Positions 1 to 8,859 are shown, counted from the stretch's first letter. The stretch is DNA of 39,825 nt from an uncultured Planctomycetota bacterium (GCA_903892045.1 CAITGX010000352.1:1-39825); one strand, 5' to 3'. The notes: generated by a model not told the origin, from the sequence alone. A program made the numbers and translations.

Positions 1-966
1 CTCGCGCGCGGTGCGCTGGGCGATGCAGCGGCCGACGGTGGCGAGCAGGCGCACCTCGCGCTCGAGCCCGCGCTGGCTGTAGCTCTGCCGCAGGTTGCCC
101 ACGTGGCGCCCGAAGATGGCGAGGTCCGAGGCGTCGGCGAACCAGCGCGGCTCGAAGGGCAGGCCGTGCTGGGCGAGGTACTGCAGGCAGTCGCGGTCGG
201 TGAGCGCGGCTCCCGAGTGGAACGGGTCGCACAGCACCGCGCGCCCGTCGGCCTCGTAGATGCGCAGGATCACGTGCCCGGGGAGCGCCACGGGAGCGGC
301 GCGGATGCCCGCGCGCCGCGCGACGAACAGGTACAGCGCCGTCAAGGTCAGCGGCAGGCCGCGCTTGCGGACGATCGCGCGGTGCAAGTAGACGTTGTCG
401 GGGTGGTGGTAGTCCTCGGGCTGGCCGCGGTAGCCGAGCTCGCGACCGAGGTAGTCGGCGAGCAGCGCGGCGCGGCTGGGCAGGCCGGGCCGGGCCTCGA
501 GGCGCTTGAGCACCTCGGCGGCCATGGCGTCGAGCGCCAGCACGTAGGGCCGCAGGTCGAGTCCGGGCTCCTCGAAGCGCGAGAGGAGCAGCAGGCCGCG
601 CTCGAGGTCGGCCCCCGGGGCGAGCGCCAGCTTGACCATCCGGCCGGCGACCTGCACCCGGCCATGGCCGAGCAGGATCGCCCGCGCCGCGGTGCGAGCG
701 CGAGCCTCACCCTGCCGGGCGATGGCGCGCAGCAGCGGCAGGGCCGCCTTGCCGCGCCGCTCGAGCTCGCGCCGCACCTCGCGCTGGACGAGCGGGGAGG
801 GATCCGCGAGCAGCGAGCCGAAGGTTGCGAGCTCCCGCTCCCGGCGTTGCCGCTCGATGCTCGCCCCGGCGTTCGGAACGGTCGGCGCGCTCGGAGCGCT
901 GGCGAGGGACTCGGGCGGCAAGGTGGAAGGATTCTGGCGCGCCCGGGCGGCGAGCGAAAGCGCCAT
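1..966 (-). CDS. SirB1-like transglutaminase-fold protein, 3' end beyond the window
   Basis: An open frame runs leftward from ATG at 966 to base 1 with no stop (322 codons), so the C-terminus lies outside the window. Residues 1 to about 115 are an Ala/Arg-rich leader and a helical stretch. The rest shows the SirB1-family pattern: YHHPDNVYLHRAIVRKRG followed by LPLTLTALYL, then LPGHVILRI and LCDPFHSG, with the conserved PGH and DPF elements of this transglutaminase-like fold. SirB1 homologues often carry C-terminal TPR-like repeats, which would be off the edge. Molecular role is poorly known for the family. It diverges from the thiolase operon across 212 bp. The family call is from motif recognition; the start is less certain because the N-terminal 30 residues are low in complexity. 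Confidence 0.8.
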   Translation of the reverse strand, partial: MALSLAARARQNPSTLPPESLASAPSAPTVPNAGASIERQRRERELATFGSLLADPSPLVQREVRRELERRGKAALPLLRAIARQGEARARTAARAILLGHGRVQVAGRMVKLALAPGADLERGLLLLSRFEEPGLDLRPYVLALDAMAAEVLKRLEARPGLPSRAALLADYLGRELGYRGQPEDYHHPDNVYLHRAIVRKRGLPLTLTALYLFVARRAGIRAAPVALPGHVILRIYEADGRAVLCDPFHSGAALTDRDCLQYLAQHGLPFEPRWFADASDLAIFGRHVGNLRQSYSQRGLEREVRLLATVGRCIAQRTARE

Positions 967-1022
967 CAGGACGTAGCTCGAGGCGCACGGGGCGGCGGTC
1001 GTTTCGGCCGGCTCGGGCAGGG

Positions 1023-1051
1023 TTGCGCCCTTGCGGGGGCGTTCCTATTCT
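1023..1051 (+). promoter_or_regulatory. possible sigma70-like promoter for the thiolase operon
   Basis: TTGCGC (1023-1028), a 17-bp spacer and TATTCT (1046-1051) lie in the 212-bp divergent gap upstream of the first thiolase. The matches to consensus are modest (3/6 and 4/6), and the leader would be about 120 nt. No other candidate in the gap looks better. Confidence 0.3.
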
Positions 1052-1178
1052 CGCTGGCTCGAAAATCCACGGAGCACCCACCGAACTCCCGGCGAGCGCC
1101 CCGCGGAACCGAGTTCCGGGACCGTCCCGGGCTCGGGTGAATGCCCTGTCCCCGTCCCCAGTCCCGGAGGCCGCAAGC

Positions 1179-2381
1179 GTGTCCAAGGCGTCCCGCCCCC
1201 AAGGCCCGGCGGTCGTGATCACCCACGCCGTCCGCACGCCGATCGGCAAGTTCATGGGGAGCCTCTCGGAGCTCTCCGCGGCCGATCTCGGGGTGCACGC
1301 GGTCAAGGGACTGCTCGCGCGTTCGGGTCTCGACCCTGCGCGCGTCGGCGAGGTCGTGATGGGCAACGGCCGTCAGGCGGGCGGCGGCCCCAACGTGGCG
1401 CGCCAGATCGCGGTGCGCTCGGGCGTGCCGACCTCGACGCCGGCCTGGACGGTCAACATGGCCTGCGGCTCGGGCCTCAAGGCGCTCGGCCTCGTCGTCG
1501 ACTCGATCCGCCTCGGGCGCACCGACATCGCCATCGCCGGTGGCACCGAGTCCATGAGCCGCCTGCCGTTCCTGCTGCCGGACTTCCGGCGCGGCTACCG
1601 CATGGGCCACCAGCCAGTGGTGGACGGCATGTACAAGGACGGCTTCCAGTGCCCGCTGGCCAACATGCTGATGGGGGAGACGGCGGAGAAGCTCGCGCGG
1701 GAGCTCGGCATCTCGCGGGACGAGCAGGATCGCTTCGCGCTCGAGAGCCAGCAGAAGAGCCAGCGCGCCCGGGAGGCCGCCCGCTTCGCGGACGAGCTCG
1801 TGCCGGTCGAACTCGCGAGCAAGAAGGGCACGACGCTGTTCGGCAACGACGAGCACGCGCGCGACGGCGCGACCCTCGAGGACATGACCAAGCTGCCGCC
1901 GGTGTTCCACAAGCAGGGCAGCGTCACCGCCGGCAACGCCAGCGGCATCACCGACGGCGCGGCCGCGCTGCTCGTCATGACCGCCACGCGCGCGGACGAG
2001 CTCGGGCTCGAGCCGCTGGCGACGGTCGGCCACATGACCGAGGCCGGCGTGGCACCCGAGGTCATGGGCATCGGCCCGGTTCCCGCGGTGCGCGCGCTCG
2101 AGGCGCGCAATGGCCTGAAGGTCGGCGAGTACGACCTGATCGAGCTGAACGAGGCCTTCGCGGCGCAGGTGCTCGCCTGTCACCGCGAGCTGCAGTTCCC
2201 GCTCGAGCGGCTCAACGTCAACGGCGGGGCGATCAGCCTCGGCCATCCCATTGGGTGCACGGGCACACGCATCGTCGTGACGCTCCTGCACGAGATGAAG
2301 CGCCGCAACGCGCGCAACGGGCTCGCCACGCTGTGCATCAGCGGCGGGCTCGGGCTGGCGACGGCCTTCGAGAGACCCTGA
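1179..2381 (+). CDS. acetyl-CoA acetyltransferase (thiolase), first copy
   Basis: Reversible Claisen condensation of two acyl-CoA molecules, or thiolytic cleavage of 3-ketoacyl-CoA, in the cytoplasm. It has 400 residues, normal for the family. The nucleophilic Cys96 lies in NMACGSG, His356 in GHPIGCTG and the second active-site Cys386 in CISGGLG (family usually CxGGG, here Ser at the third place). NEAFA is also present. I chose GTG at 1179 because GGAGG sits at 1166-1170, 8 nt upstream, and the protein then begins just before the first beta strand (VVITHAVRTPIGKF); the frame stays open further upstream but that part is not thiolase-like. It opens a run of same-strand genes; the dehydrogenase follows after 18 bp. 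Chain-length preference cannot be read from the sequence. Confidence 0.93.
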   Translation: MSKASRPQGPAVVITHAVRTPIGKFMGSLSELSAADLGVHAVKGLLARSGLDPARVGEVVMGNGRQAGGGPNVARQIAVRSGVPTSTPAWTVNMACGSGLKALGLVVDSIRLGRTDIAIAGGTESMSRLPFLLPDFRRGYRMGHQPVVDGMYKDGFQCPLANMLMGETAEKLARELGISRDEQDRFALESQQKSQRAREAARFADELVPVELASKKGTTLFGNDEHARDGATLEDMTKLPPVFHKQGSVTAGNASGITDGAAALLVMTATRADELGLEPLATVGHMTEAGVAPEVMGIGPVPAVRALEARNGLKVGEYDLIELNEAFAAQVLACHRELQFPLERLNVNGGAISLGHPIGCTGTRIVVTLLHEMKRRNARNGLATLCISGGLGLATAFERP

Positions 2382-2399
2382 ACAAGGACACAAGACTCC

Positions 2400-3293
2400 A
2401 TGGCGATTCAGAAAGTGGGCGTGGTGGGCTGCGGCCTGATGGGCCACGGCATCGTGCAGGTCGCGGCCCAGGGCGGCTGCACGGTGGTCGTGCTCGAGGC
2501 CGAGCAGAAGTTCCTCGACAGCGGCCTCGGCCGCATCGACAAGAGCCTCGCGAAGCTCGCCGAGAAGGCCGTCAAGGACGGCAAGGCGACCGAGGAGGAG
2601 GCCAAGGCCAAGGCGGCGGCGACGCGCGCGCGCATCAGCGGCACGACGTCCAAGCAGGACCTCGCCGACTGCGACCTCGTGATCGAGGCCATCGTCGAGA
2701 ACCTCGACGCCAAGAAGGCGCTCTTCAAGGAGCTCGGCGCGCTGTGCAAGCCGTCGACGATCTTCGCCTCGAACACCAGCTCGTTCCCGATCGGCGAGAT
2801 GGCGATCGCCTCGGGCCGCCCGGCGCGCTTCGTGGGCCTGCACTTCTTCAACCCCGTGCAGCTGATGAAGCTCGTCGAGGTTGTGCGCACCGACATCACC
2901 GACGCGCAGGTCTTCGAGGATGCCAAGGCCTTCGGCGCCGCCTGCGGCAAGGCCCCGGTGGCCTGCAAGGACACCCCGGGCTTCGTCGTGAACCGGTTGC
3001 TCGTTCCTTACATGACCGAAGCGATGCGCATGCTCGAACGCGGCGACGCCTCGGCCCAGGACATCGATACGGCCATGAAGCTCGGCTGCGGCTACCCCAT
3101 GGGCCCGATCGAGCTCACGGACTACGTCGGACTCGACACCACCCTCTTCATCGTCGAGGGCTGGACGAAGCGATACCCGAACGAGCCGGCTTTCCAGGTG
3201 CCCAAGATCCTGCGCGACCTCGTGGCGCAGAAGAAGCTCGGGCGGAAGACCGGTGAAGGCTTCTACAAGTGGGAAGGCGACAAGCGCGCATGA
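2400..3293 (+). CDS. hbd: 3-hydroxybutyryl-CoA / 3-hydroxyacyl-CoA dehydrogenase
   Basis: NAD(P)-dependent interconversion of acetoacetyl-CoA (3-ketoacyl-CoA) and 3-hydroxyacyl-CoA. The 297-residue length is that of the stand-alone short-chain enzyme, not of the FadB/FadJ fusion. The Rossmann loop GCGLMG covers residues 10-15; the catalytic dyad is His148 (LHFFNPV) and Glu160 (KLVEVV); the C-terminal dimerisation half contains DTPGFVVNRLL and YPMGPIELTDYVGLD. It follows the thiolase closely, and its stop overlaps the next start (ATGA at 3290-3293), so the downstream cyclophilin is probably translationally coupled. Together with the flanking thiolases and the crotonase it makes a complete C4 acyl-CoA module, except for an acyl-CoA dehydrogenase, which is absent here. 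Confidence 0.93.
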   Translation: MAIQKVGVVGCGLMGHGIVQVAAQGGCTVVVLEAEQKFLDSGLGRIDKSLAKLAEKAVKDGKATEEEAKAKAAATRARISGTTSKQDLADCDLVIEAIVENLDAKKALFKELGALCKPSTIFASNTSSFPIGEMAIASGRPARFVGLHFFNPVQLMKLVEVVRTDITDAQVFEDAKAFGAACGKAPVACKDTPGFVVNRLLVPYMTEAMRMLERGDASAQDIDTAMKLGCGYPMGPIELTDYVGLDTTLFIVEGWTKRYPNEPAFQVPKILRDLVAQKKLGRKTGEGFYKWEGDKRA

Positions 3294-4234
3294 TCCTCTC
3301 TCTCCTCGCTCTCGTGCCGACCGCGGTCGGCGGTCCCGAAATCCGCTGGAACGCCCCGTCGATGTTCATCGCGGGCCAGCCCTACAAGGTCCACATCGAG
3401 GTCACCGCGCCCAAGGAGGGCACGGTGGTGTCGAGCTGGCTGATGACGCCGGGCGCCTTCAGCGTCGACGGTGTGCCCCTCGCCAAGCGCGAGGAGTCGG
3501 GCACGCTGACGCTGCCGGGCGGCTTCAAGCTCGAGGGCGACCTCGACCTCGGCCCCTACTTGGGCAGCGCGAGCCAGTTCCAGCTGCGCTTCGCGCCCGA
3601 AGTGGCCGACACCAAGCCGGTCGAGGTCAAGGCGCTCACGGCCGCCCCGGAGGGCCTGAACTTCATGAGCATGCCGCTCGAGGACCTGAACAAGTACCTC
3701 GTGCTGCTGCAGACCAACCGCGGCGACATCCTCGTGCGCATGTGGCCCCACATCGCGCCCGAGCACTCGCGCAACTACCTCGACCTGTCGTACATCAAGT
3801 TCTACGACAACACGACGTTCCACCGCGTGATCCCGCGCTTCATGATCCAGGGCGGCGATCCGACGGGCACCGGCACGGGCAACGGCCCGCGCCAGATCAA
3901 GGCGGAGTTCAACGCCAACGTGAAGCACGTCCGCGGCGTGCTCTCGGCCGCGCGCACCAGCGACCCGAACTCGGCCTCGTGCCAGTTCTTCGTCATGCAC
4001 GACAAGGCCGCGCACTTGGACGGCCAGTACTCGGCCTTCGGCGAGGCCGTGCTCGGCCTCGACATCGTCGACCTGATCGTCAACACGCCGCGCGGTCAGG
4101 GCGACAAGCCGACCACGACCCAGAAGATCGAGCGCGCCACGGTCGTGCTGCGCCCCGAGTGGGTCAAGGCCGAGCCGAGCCAGAGCGCCCAGGGCCCCGC
4201 GCCCGTCCCGGTTCCGGTTGGAGGAGGCAAGTAG
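3290..4234 (+). CDS. exported cyclophilin-type peptidyl-prolyl isomerase with an N-terminal extra domain
   Basis: 314 residues. The first 15 or so (MILSLLALVPTAVGG) are hydrophobic and may be a signal peptide, although there is no basic n-region. Residues about 17-125 form a beta-rich domain I do not recognise. A cyclophilin domain fills about 135-300, with FHRVIPRFMIQGG at 177-189 (catalytic Arg and substrate-contacting Phe/Gln), DPNSASCQFF and the closing strand RATVVL. The tail is Pro/Val-rich (PVPVPVGGGK). The start overlaps the stop of the dehydrogenase gene by ATGA. Predicted activity is cis-trans isomerisation of X-Pro bonds, probably in the periplasm. If the N-terminus is not cleaved it could be anchored or cytoplasmic. 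Confidence 0.88.
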   Translation: MILSLLALVPTAVGGPEIRWNAPSMFIAGQPYKVHIEVTAPKEGTVVSSWLMTPGAFSVDGVPLAKREESGTLTLPGGFKLEGDLDLGPYLGSASQFQLRFAPEVADTKPVEVKALTAAPEGLNFMSMPLEDLNKYLVLLQTNRGDILVRMWPHIAPEHSRNYLDLSYIKFYDNTTFHRVIPRFMIQGGDPTGTGTGNGPRQIKAEFNANVKHVRGVLSAARTSDPNSASCQFFVMHDKAAHLDGQYSAFGEAVLGLDIVDLIVNTPRGQGDKPTTTQKIERATVVLRPEWVKAEPSQSAQGPAPVPVPVGGGK

Positions 4235-4236
4235 CC

Positions 4237-4740
4237 ATGGCACACGCACTCGAGGGCGTCACCGCGACGCTCGAAACTTCCGCGGGCAACATGACGCTCG
4301 AGTTCTTCCCGGCGAAGGCTCCCGGCCACGTCGAGAACTTCGTCAAGCTCGCCGAGAAGGGCTTCTACAACGGGACCGTGTTCCACCGCACGATTCCGGG
4401 CTTCATGATCCAGGGCGGCTGCCCGGATGGCACGGGCATGGGTGGCCCGGGCTACAAGATCAAGGCCGAGTTCAACGACACGCCCCACGTGCGCGGCATC
4501 CTGTCGATGGCGCGCGCGCAGGACCCCAACTCCGCGGGCTCGCAGTTCTTCATCTGCCACGGCGACGCGGGCTTCCTCGACCGCCAGTACACGGCGTTCG
4601 GCAAGCTGGTCTCGGGCGATGACACGCTCGACAAGATCGCCAAGGCGCCGACCGTGCGCGGTGGCGAGAACAGCAAGCCGGTGAAGCCCGTCAAGATCGT
4701 GAAGGTCACGATCACGCGGCCCGCCGCGAAGGGGCAGTGA
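4237..4740 (+). CDS. cytoplasmic cyclophilin-type peptidyl-prolyl isomerase
   Basis: 167-residue single-domain cyclophilin, the usual bacterial PpiB length. It has FHRTIPGFMIQGG, QDPNSAGSQFF, LDRQYTAFGKLVSG and no signal peptide. ATG at 4237 is preceded by GGAGGAG (4221-4227). Only 2 bp separate it from the stop of the other cyclophilin, and 1 bp separates its own stop from the crotonase start, so it sits inside the same message. The two tandem cyclophilins differ enough outside the active-site core that a recent duplication is unlikely; they look like a paralogous pair, one exported and one cytosolic, embedded in an acyl-CoA operon. Confidence 0.93.
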   Translation: MAHALEGVTATLETSAGNMTLEFFPAKAPGHVENFVKLAEKGFYNGTVFHRTIPGFMIQGGCPDGTGMGGPGYKIKAEFNDTPHVRGILSMARAQDPNSAGSQFFICHGDAGFLDRQYTAFGKLVSGDDTLDKIAKAPTVRGGENSKPVKPVKIVKVTITRPAAKGQ

Positions 4741-4741
4741 G

Positions 4742-5524
4742 ATGGAGCTGAAGCTCATCCAGTGCGAGATCGTCGACGGCATCGCGACCGTCACGATCAA
4801 CCGTCCCGACAAGATGAACGCGCTCAACGCCGCGGTGCTCGGGGAGCTCGCGTGCTGCTTTGACGCGCTCAAGTCCGACGCGAGCGCGCGCGGCGTGATC
4901 GTCACCGGCGCGGGCGAGAAGGCCTTCGTCGCCGGCGCCGACATCGCCGAGCTCGCGCAGATGAACCCGCTCGGCGCCAAGGACCTCGCGTTCTACGGCC
5001 AGCAGGTCTTCGCGCGCCTCGAGACCATGGGCAAGCCCTCGATCGCGATGATCAACGGCTTCGCCCTCGGCGGCGGCTGCGAGCTCGCGCTCGCCTGCAC
5101 GCTGCGCACGGCCTCGAAGACCGCGAAGATCGGCCTTCCGGAGGTCTCGCTCGGCATCATTCCGGGCTACGGCGGAACCCAGCGCCTCGCGCGCATCGCG
5201 GGCCCCGGCGTGGCGCGCGAGTGGGTGCTGACCGGCGACATGGTCACGGCCGACGAGGCCTGGCGCGTCGGCGTGGTCAACCGCCTGTTCGAGCCCGCGG
5301 AGCTCAAGGAAGGCACCACGAAGCTGATGAAGACGATCCTCTCGCGCGCTCCGATCGCGCTGCGGCTGGCGATGGAGACCATCCGCCGCGGCACGAACAT
5401 GAGCCAGCAGGAGGGCGAGATCATCGAGACCGACATGTTCGGCCTCGCGGCGGCCACTGCGGACATGAAGGAGGGCATGGCGGCCTTCCTCCAGAAGCGC
5501 AAGGCGGAGTTCAAGAACCAGTAG
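4742..5524 (+). CDS. enoyl-CoA hydratase (crotonase)
   Basis: Hydrates trans-2-enoyl-CoA to 3-hydroxyacyl-CoA in the cytoplasm. The 260-residue length is normal. Both catalytic acids of true hydratases are present: Glu114 in GGGCELAL and Glu134 in GLPEVSLG. The oxyanion-hole elements are AFVAGADI (about 61-68) and GFALGGG (106-112); GYGGTQRL follows. The presence of both Glu residues argues for a hydratase rather than an isomerase or hydrolase of the superfamily. It starts 1 bp after the preceding stop. A 115-bp gap with a strong hairpin follows before the second thiolase. Confidence 0.93.
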   Translation: MELKLIQCEIVDGIATVTINRPDKMNALNAAVLGELACCFDALKSDASARGVIVTGAGEKAFVAGADIAELAQMNPLGAKDLAFYGQQVFARLETMGKPSIAMINGFALGGGCELALACTLRTASKTAKIGLPEVSLGIIPGYGGTQRLARIAGPGVAREWVLTGDMVTADEAWRVGVVNRLFEPAELKEGTTKLMKTILSRAPIALRLAMETIRRGTNMSQQEGEIIETDMFGLAAATADMKEGMAAFLQKRKAEFKNQ

Positions 5525-5560
5525 CGCGCGCTCCTTGCGCGACATCCACGAAACGAAGGC

Positions 5561-5603
5561 CGGGAACGGTCGTGCGGCCATGCAAGGCCGCCGCTCGTTC
5601 CCG
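5561..5603. terminator. two-part stem-loop between the crotonase and second thiolase genes
   Basis: Outer 8-bp stem CGGGAACG (5561-5568) with CGTTCCCG (5596-5603); inner 6-bp stem GCGGCC (5574-5579) with GGCCGC (5586-5591); 6-nt loop; 5/4-nt internal bulge. There is no T-run, so intrinsic termination is doubtful. It could be a partial terminator, a processing site or a stability element that uncouples the second half of the operon. Confidence 0.5.
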
Positions 5604-5639
5604 CGCCGTTGAACAGCGAACGGCATCCGGCAGGCAACG

Positions 5640-6845
5640 ATGAGCAAGAAACTGGTGATCGTCGGCGGCGCGCGCACTCCGATGTGCGAGTACGTCGGAA
5701 CCCCGGGCTACGGCAAGTTCAAGGACTTGAGCGCGATCGAGCTCGCGGCGCACGCGTGCAAGCACGCGCTCGAGCGCTCGCGGGTCGCGGCCAGCTCGAT
5801 CGACCACGTGGTGATCGGCAACGCGCTGCAGACCTCGCCCGACGCGATCTACGGCGCGCGGCACGTCGGCCTGCGTGCGGGCGCGCCGCAGGCGGCGGGC
5901 GGGCTCACCGTGAACCGCCTGTGCGGCTCGGGCATCCAGTCGATCGTGAGCGCCTCGCAGATGCTGCTGCTCGGCGAGTCGCAGATGGCGCTCGCCGGCG
6001 GCATGGAGAACATGTCGCAGGCCCCGTTCTGCATGTACGGCACGCGCTCGGGCATCCCGTTCGGCGTGCAGCCGCAGCTCGTCGACATGCTCTTCGGCAG
6101 CCTCAAGGATCCGCTCGCGGATCTCTTCATGGCGCAGACCGCGGAGAACCTCGCCAAGCGCCTCGGCATCAGCCGCGAGGAGCAGGACCGCTTCGCGCTG
6201 CGCAGCCATCAGCTCGGCGCCGCGGCCGTCAAGGAGCGCCGCTTCGCCGAGGAAATCGCGCCGGTCACGATCAAGGGCCGCAAGGGCGATGAGGTCGTCG
6301 ACACCGACGACCACATCAAGCCCGACACGACCCTCGAGGGCCTCGCCAAGCTGCGCGCGGCCTTCGGCAAGGACGGTACCGTCACCGCCGGCAACGCCAG
6401 CGGCATCGTCGATGGCGCCGCGGCCGTCGTGGTCACCACCGAGGAGCGCGCCAAGGCCGATGGCCTCGACGTGTTCGCCGAGATCGTGGGCTGGGCGGTG
6501 GTGGGCTGCGACCCGCGCGAGATGGGCATCGGCCCCGTTCCCGCGATTCAGGCCTGCCTCGCGCGCACGGGCGTCCAGCTCGCGCAGCTCGACCGCGTCG
6601 AGATCAACGAGGCTTTCTCGGCTCAGTACCTCGCCTGCGAGAAGGAGCTCGGCCTCGACCGCGAGCGCTGCAACGTCAACGGCGGCGCGGTGAGCCTCGG
6701 CCACCCGCTCGGCGCCACGGGCACGCGCCTCGTGCTGACCCTGATGTACGAGCTGCGCCGCGCGAACCTGCGCTACGGCATGGCCTCGGCCTGCATCGGC
6801 GGCGGGCAGGGCATCGCGATCCTCGTCCGCAACCCGAGGGCCTAG
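5640..6845 (+). CDS. acetyl-CoA acetyltransferase (thiolase), second copy
   Basis: 401 residues with the full thiolase active site: Cys95 in VNRLCGSG, His355 in GHPLGATG and Cys385 in ACIGGGQG, plus INEAFSAQ. It is clearly a separate paralogue from the first thiolase: the active-site context is VNRLCGSG versus VNMACGSG, and the middle lid region differs. ATG at 5640 begins directly with the first beta strand (MSKKLVIVGGARTP). No strong Shine-Dalgarno is visible. The isomerase gene begins 4 bp after the stop, so it is transcribed with the two downstream genes. Two thiolases in one operon may have different chain-length preference or serve opposite directions; the sequence does not say which. 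Confidence 0.93.
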   Translation: MSKKLVIVGGARTPMCEYVGTPGYGKFKDLSAIELAAHACKHALERSRVAASSIDHVVIGNALQTSPDAIYGARHVGLRAGAPQAAGGLTVNRLCGSGIQSIVSASQMLLLGESQMALAGGMENMSQAPFCMYGTRSGIPFGVQPQLVDMLFGSLKDPLADLFMAQTAENLAKRLGISREEQDRFALRSHQLGAAAVKERRFAEEIAPVTIKGRKGDEVVDTDDHIKPDTTLEGLAKLRAAFGKDGTVTAGNASGIVDGAAAVVVTTEERAKADGLDVFAEIVGWAVVGCDPREMGIGPVPAIQACLARTGVQLAQLDRVEINEAFSAQYLACEKELGLDRERCNVNGGAVSLGHPLGATGTRLVLTLMYELRRANLRYGMASACIGGGQGIAILVRNPRA

Positions 6846-6849
6846 GGAG

Positions 6850-8859
6850 ATGCCGAACCCGGTGATCCACACGCGGGCCGATGGCCGTCGCGTGGTGCGC
6901 CTCTCCAAGGGCAAACGCGTCCTCTACATGTTCAAGGACGTCGAGAAGATCCGCGCCCAGCTGCGTGGCGAGCTCGTCGTGCGCATGGGTGAAGTCAACC
7001 CCGCCGAGCTGCTCGACGACATCAACACGGACGCGATGACGCCCGCGTGGGTGTGCTTCCGCCACAAGCCGGAGGACATCGCGCTCGACGCCTACGCCGG
7101 GCTCATGGACCCCACGAACCAGCGCGTGTTTGGCACGCGCGCGCTGTTCGACGGCGGCTTCGAGGCCATCGTCAGCGGTCAGCGCAAGGGCACCGGCTCG
7201 TCGCGCGAGACCGCGCCGCAGGCCGAGAAGTGGTCGGGCATCGGGCTCGTGATCGCGCACTCGTTCGCGCCGATCCACGCGCGCAACAACATCAACCTTG
7301 GCCAGCTGATGGGCGACTACGACCAGCTGCGCCGACTCGAGGCGGGGGAGGAGATTCCGCTCGAGGAATTCACCGCCCGCTACGACGCGGTCACGCGCGC
7401 GATCCTCGAGGCCGGCGGCCTGTTCGAGTTCGGCGCCAAGTACAAGGCCGGCGAGGTCAAGGTCGCGCCGCCGCGCCACGCGCCGCGCGCGATGACGATG
7501 GCCGAGAAGATCATCGCCACGCACTTGGTCGGCGGCGACCGCGCGAGCTGCGTGAAGCCCGGCGACGCCTGCCTCGTCAACGTCGACGGCGGCTACAGCC
7601 ACGAGTTCACCACCGCGCAGGTGCACTACTTCCTCCAGCAGGAGTACGGCGCGAACTACAAGGTCACCAACCCCGCGAAGTTCGCGGTGTTCGAGGACCA
7701 CCTCCTGTACGCCACCGGCGTGCCGCGCATGAAGCCCTTCGAGGCGCAGATCGAGACCCTGCGCCGCCTGCAGCGCGAGTTCCAGAAGCACACCGGCGTG
7801 CGCGACTACTCCGCGCGCGACGGCGTGAGCCCGGGCATCTGCCACCAGGTCGCGCGCGAGCACTTCGTCGACCCCGGTGACTTCATCCAGGCGACCGACA
7901 GCCACACCTGCATGGGCGGCGGCAACAACGCGCTCACGTGGGGCGTCGGCGCGACGGAGTACGCGGGCCTCGCCTACTCGGGCTTCACCTTCGTCAAGGT
8001 GCCCGAGTCGATCCGCTTCGAGCTCACGGGCAAGCTCCCGGGCGATTGCACGGCCAAGGACGTGATCCTGCACATCCTCGCCACCTTCGCGGTGCGCGAG
8101 GACACGCTCGATCGCGTGATGGAGTTCGGAGGTCCGGGCCTCGCGTCGCTCTCGATGGACGAGCGCGCGACCTTGTGCAACATGGCCACCGAGTGCTCCG
8201 CTCGCTCCGGCATCTGCGAGGCCGACGCGCACACCCTCGACTGGCTCGCCGCCCGCCGTCTGTCGATGTCCAAGGCCGACATCGAGGCGCGCTTCGTGTC
8301 CGCGGACAAGGGCGCGCATTACGACGGCGGCGTGCACACGATCGACCTCTCGAAGCTGCGCGCGATGGTCGCCAAGCCCTCGGACCCGACCTACGGCGCC
8401 AACGTGGCCGAGCTCGGCGACGTGAAGATCGACATCGCCTACGGCGGCTCCTGCACGGCGGGCAAGGAGCACGACATGGACATGTACGCCACCGTCGTGC
8501 GCGAGGCGCTCGCCGCCGGTCGCCGCGTGGCGCCGGGAGTGAAGATGTACCTGCAGTTCGGCAGCGAGGGCGTGCGCGACTACGCGCGCTCGAAGGGCTA
8601 CATGGAGCTCTTCGCCTCCGCCGGCGTCGAGGTCATCAACCCCGGCTGCGGCGCGTGCATCGGCTGCGGTCCGGGCGTGTCGAGCGGGCCTGAGCAGGTC
8701 ACCGTCAGCGCCATCAACCGCAACTTCACCGGTCGCAGCGGTCCGGGGAAGCTCTACCTCGCCTCGCCGCTGACCGTCGCCGCGAGCGCCATCGAGGGCA
8801 AGATCGCCTCGTTCCGCCCCGGCATGTTCCGTACCCCGGCCGCTTCGTCGGCGCGCTAG
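6850..8859 (+). CDS. aconitase-family hydro-lyase with swivel domain first (LeuD-LeuC-like fusion)
   Basis: 669 residues. The order is reversed relative to aconitase A: residues about 50-160 are a LeuD-like swivel domain (DDINTDAM, then GTGSSRETAP at 114-123, then ARNNINLG), followed from about 215 by the LeuC-like catalytic part (MTMAEKIIATHL, QATDSHTC, GVGATEYA). The 4Fe-4S ligands are expected to be Cys535 in GGSCTAGK (the family's GSCTNSR/S is altered) and Cys600/Cys603 in NPGCGACIGC. AcnB also has the swivel before the catalytic domains, but carries an N-terminal HEAT domain that is missing here. Because an isopropylmalate-type dehydrogenase follows after 32 bp, 3-isopropylmalate dehydratase is the favoured role; homoaconitase or aconitase remain possible. 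Confidence 0.85.
   Translation: MPNPVIHTRADGRRVVRLSKGKRVLYMFKDVEKIRAQLRGELVVRMGEVNPAELLDDINTDAMTPAWVCFRHKPEDIALDAYAGLMDPTNQRVFGTRALFDGGFEAIVSGQRKGTGSSRETAPQAEKWSGIGLVIAHSFAPIHARNNINLGQLMGDYDQLRRLEAGEEIPLEEFTARYDAVTRAILEAGGLFEFGAKYKAGEVKVAPPRHAPRAMTMAEKIIATHLVGGDRASCVKPGDACLVNVDGGYSHEFTTAQVHYFLQQEYGANYKVTNPAKFAVFEDHLLYATGVPRMKPFEAQIETLRRLQREFQKHTGVRDYSARDGVSPGICHQVAREHFVDPGDFIQATDSHTCMGGGNNALTWGVGATEYAGLAYSGFTFVKVPESIRFELTGKLPGDCTAKDVILHILATFAVREDTLDRVMEFGGPGLASLSMDERATLCNMATECSARSGICEADAHTLDWLAARRLSMSKADIEARFVSADKGAHYDGGVHTIDLSKLRAMVAKPSDPTYGANVAELGDVKIDIAYGGSCTAGKEHDMDMYATVVREALAAGRRVAPGVKMYLQFGSEGVRDYARSKGYMELFASAGVEVINPGCGACIGCGPGVSSGPEQVTVSAINRNFTGRSGPGKLYLASPLTVAASAIEGKIASFRPGMFRTPAASSAR

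Noticed and set aside
103-1140. 345-codon plus-strand frame at the left edge
   Set aside because: The opposite strand carries a recognisable SirB1-like protein in one continuous frame.
6850-8859. Aconitase A
   Set aside because: The swivel domain is N-terminal, the reverse of AcnA order, and the neighbouring gene is of isopropylmalate dehydrogenase type.
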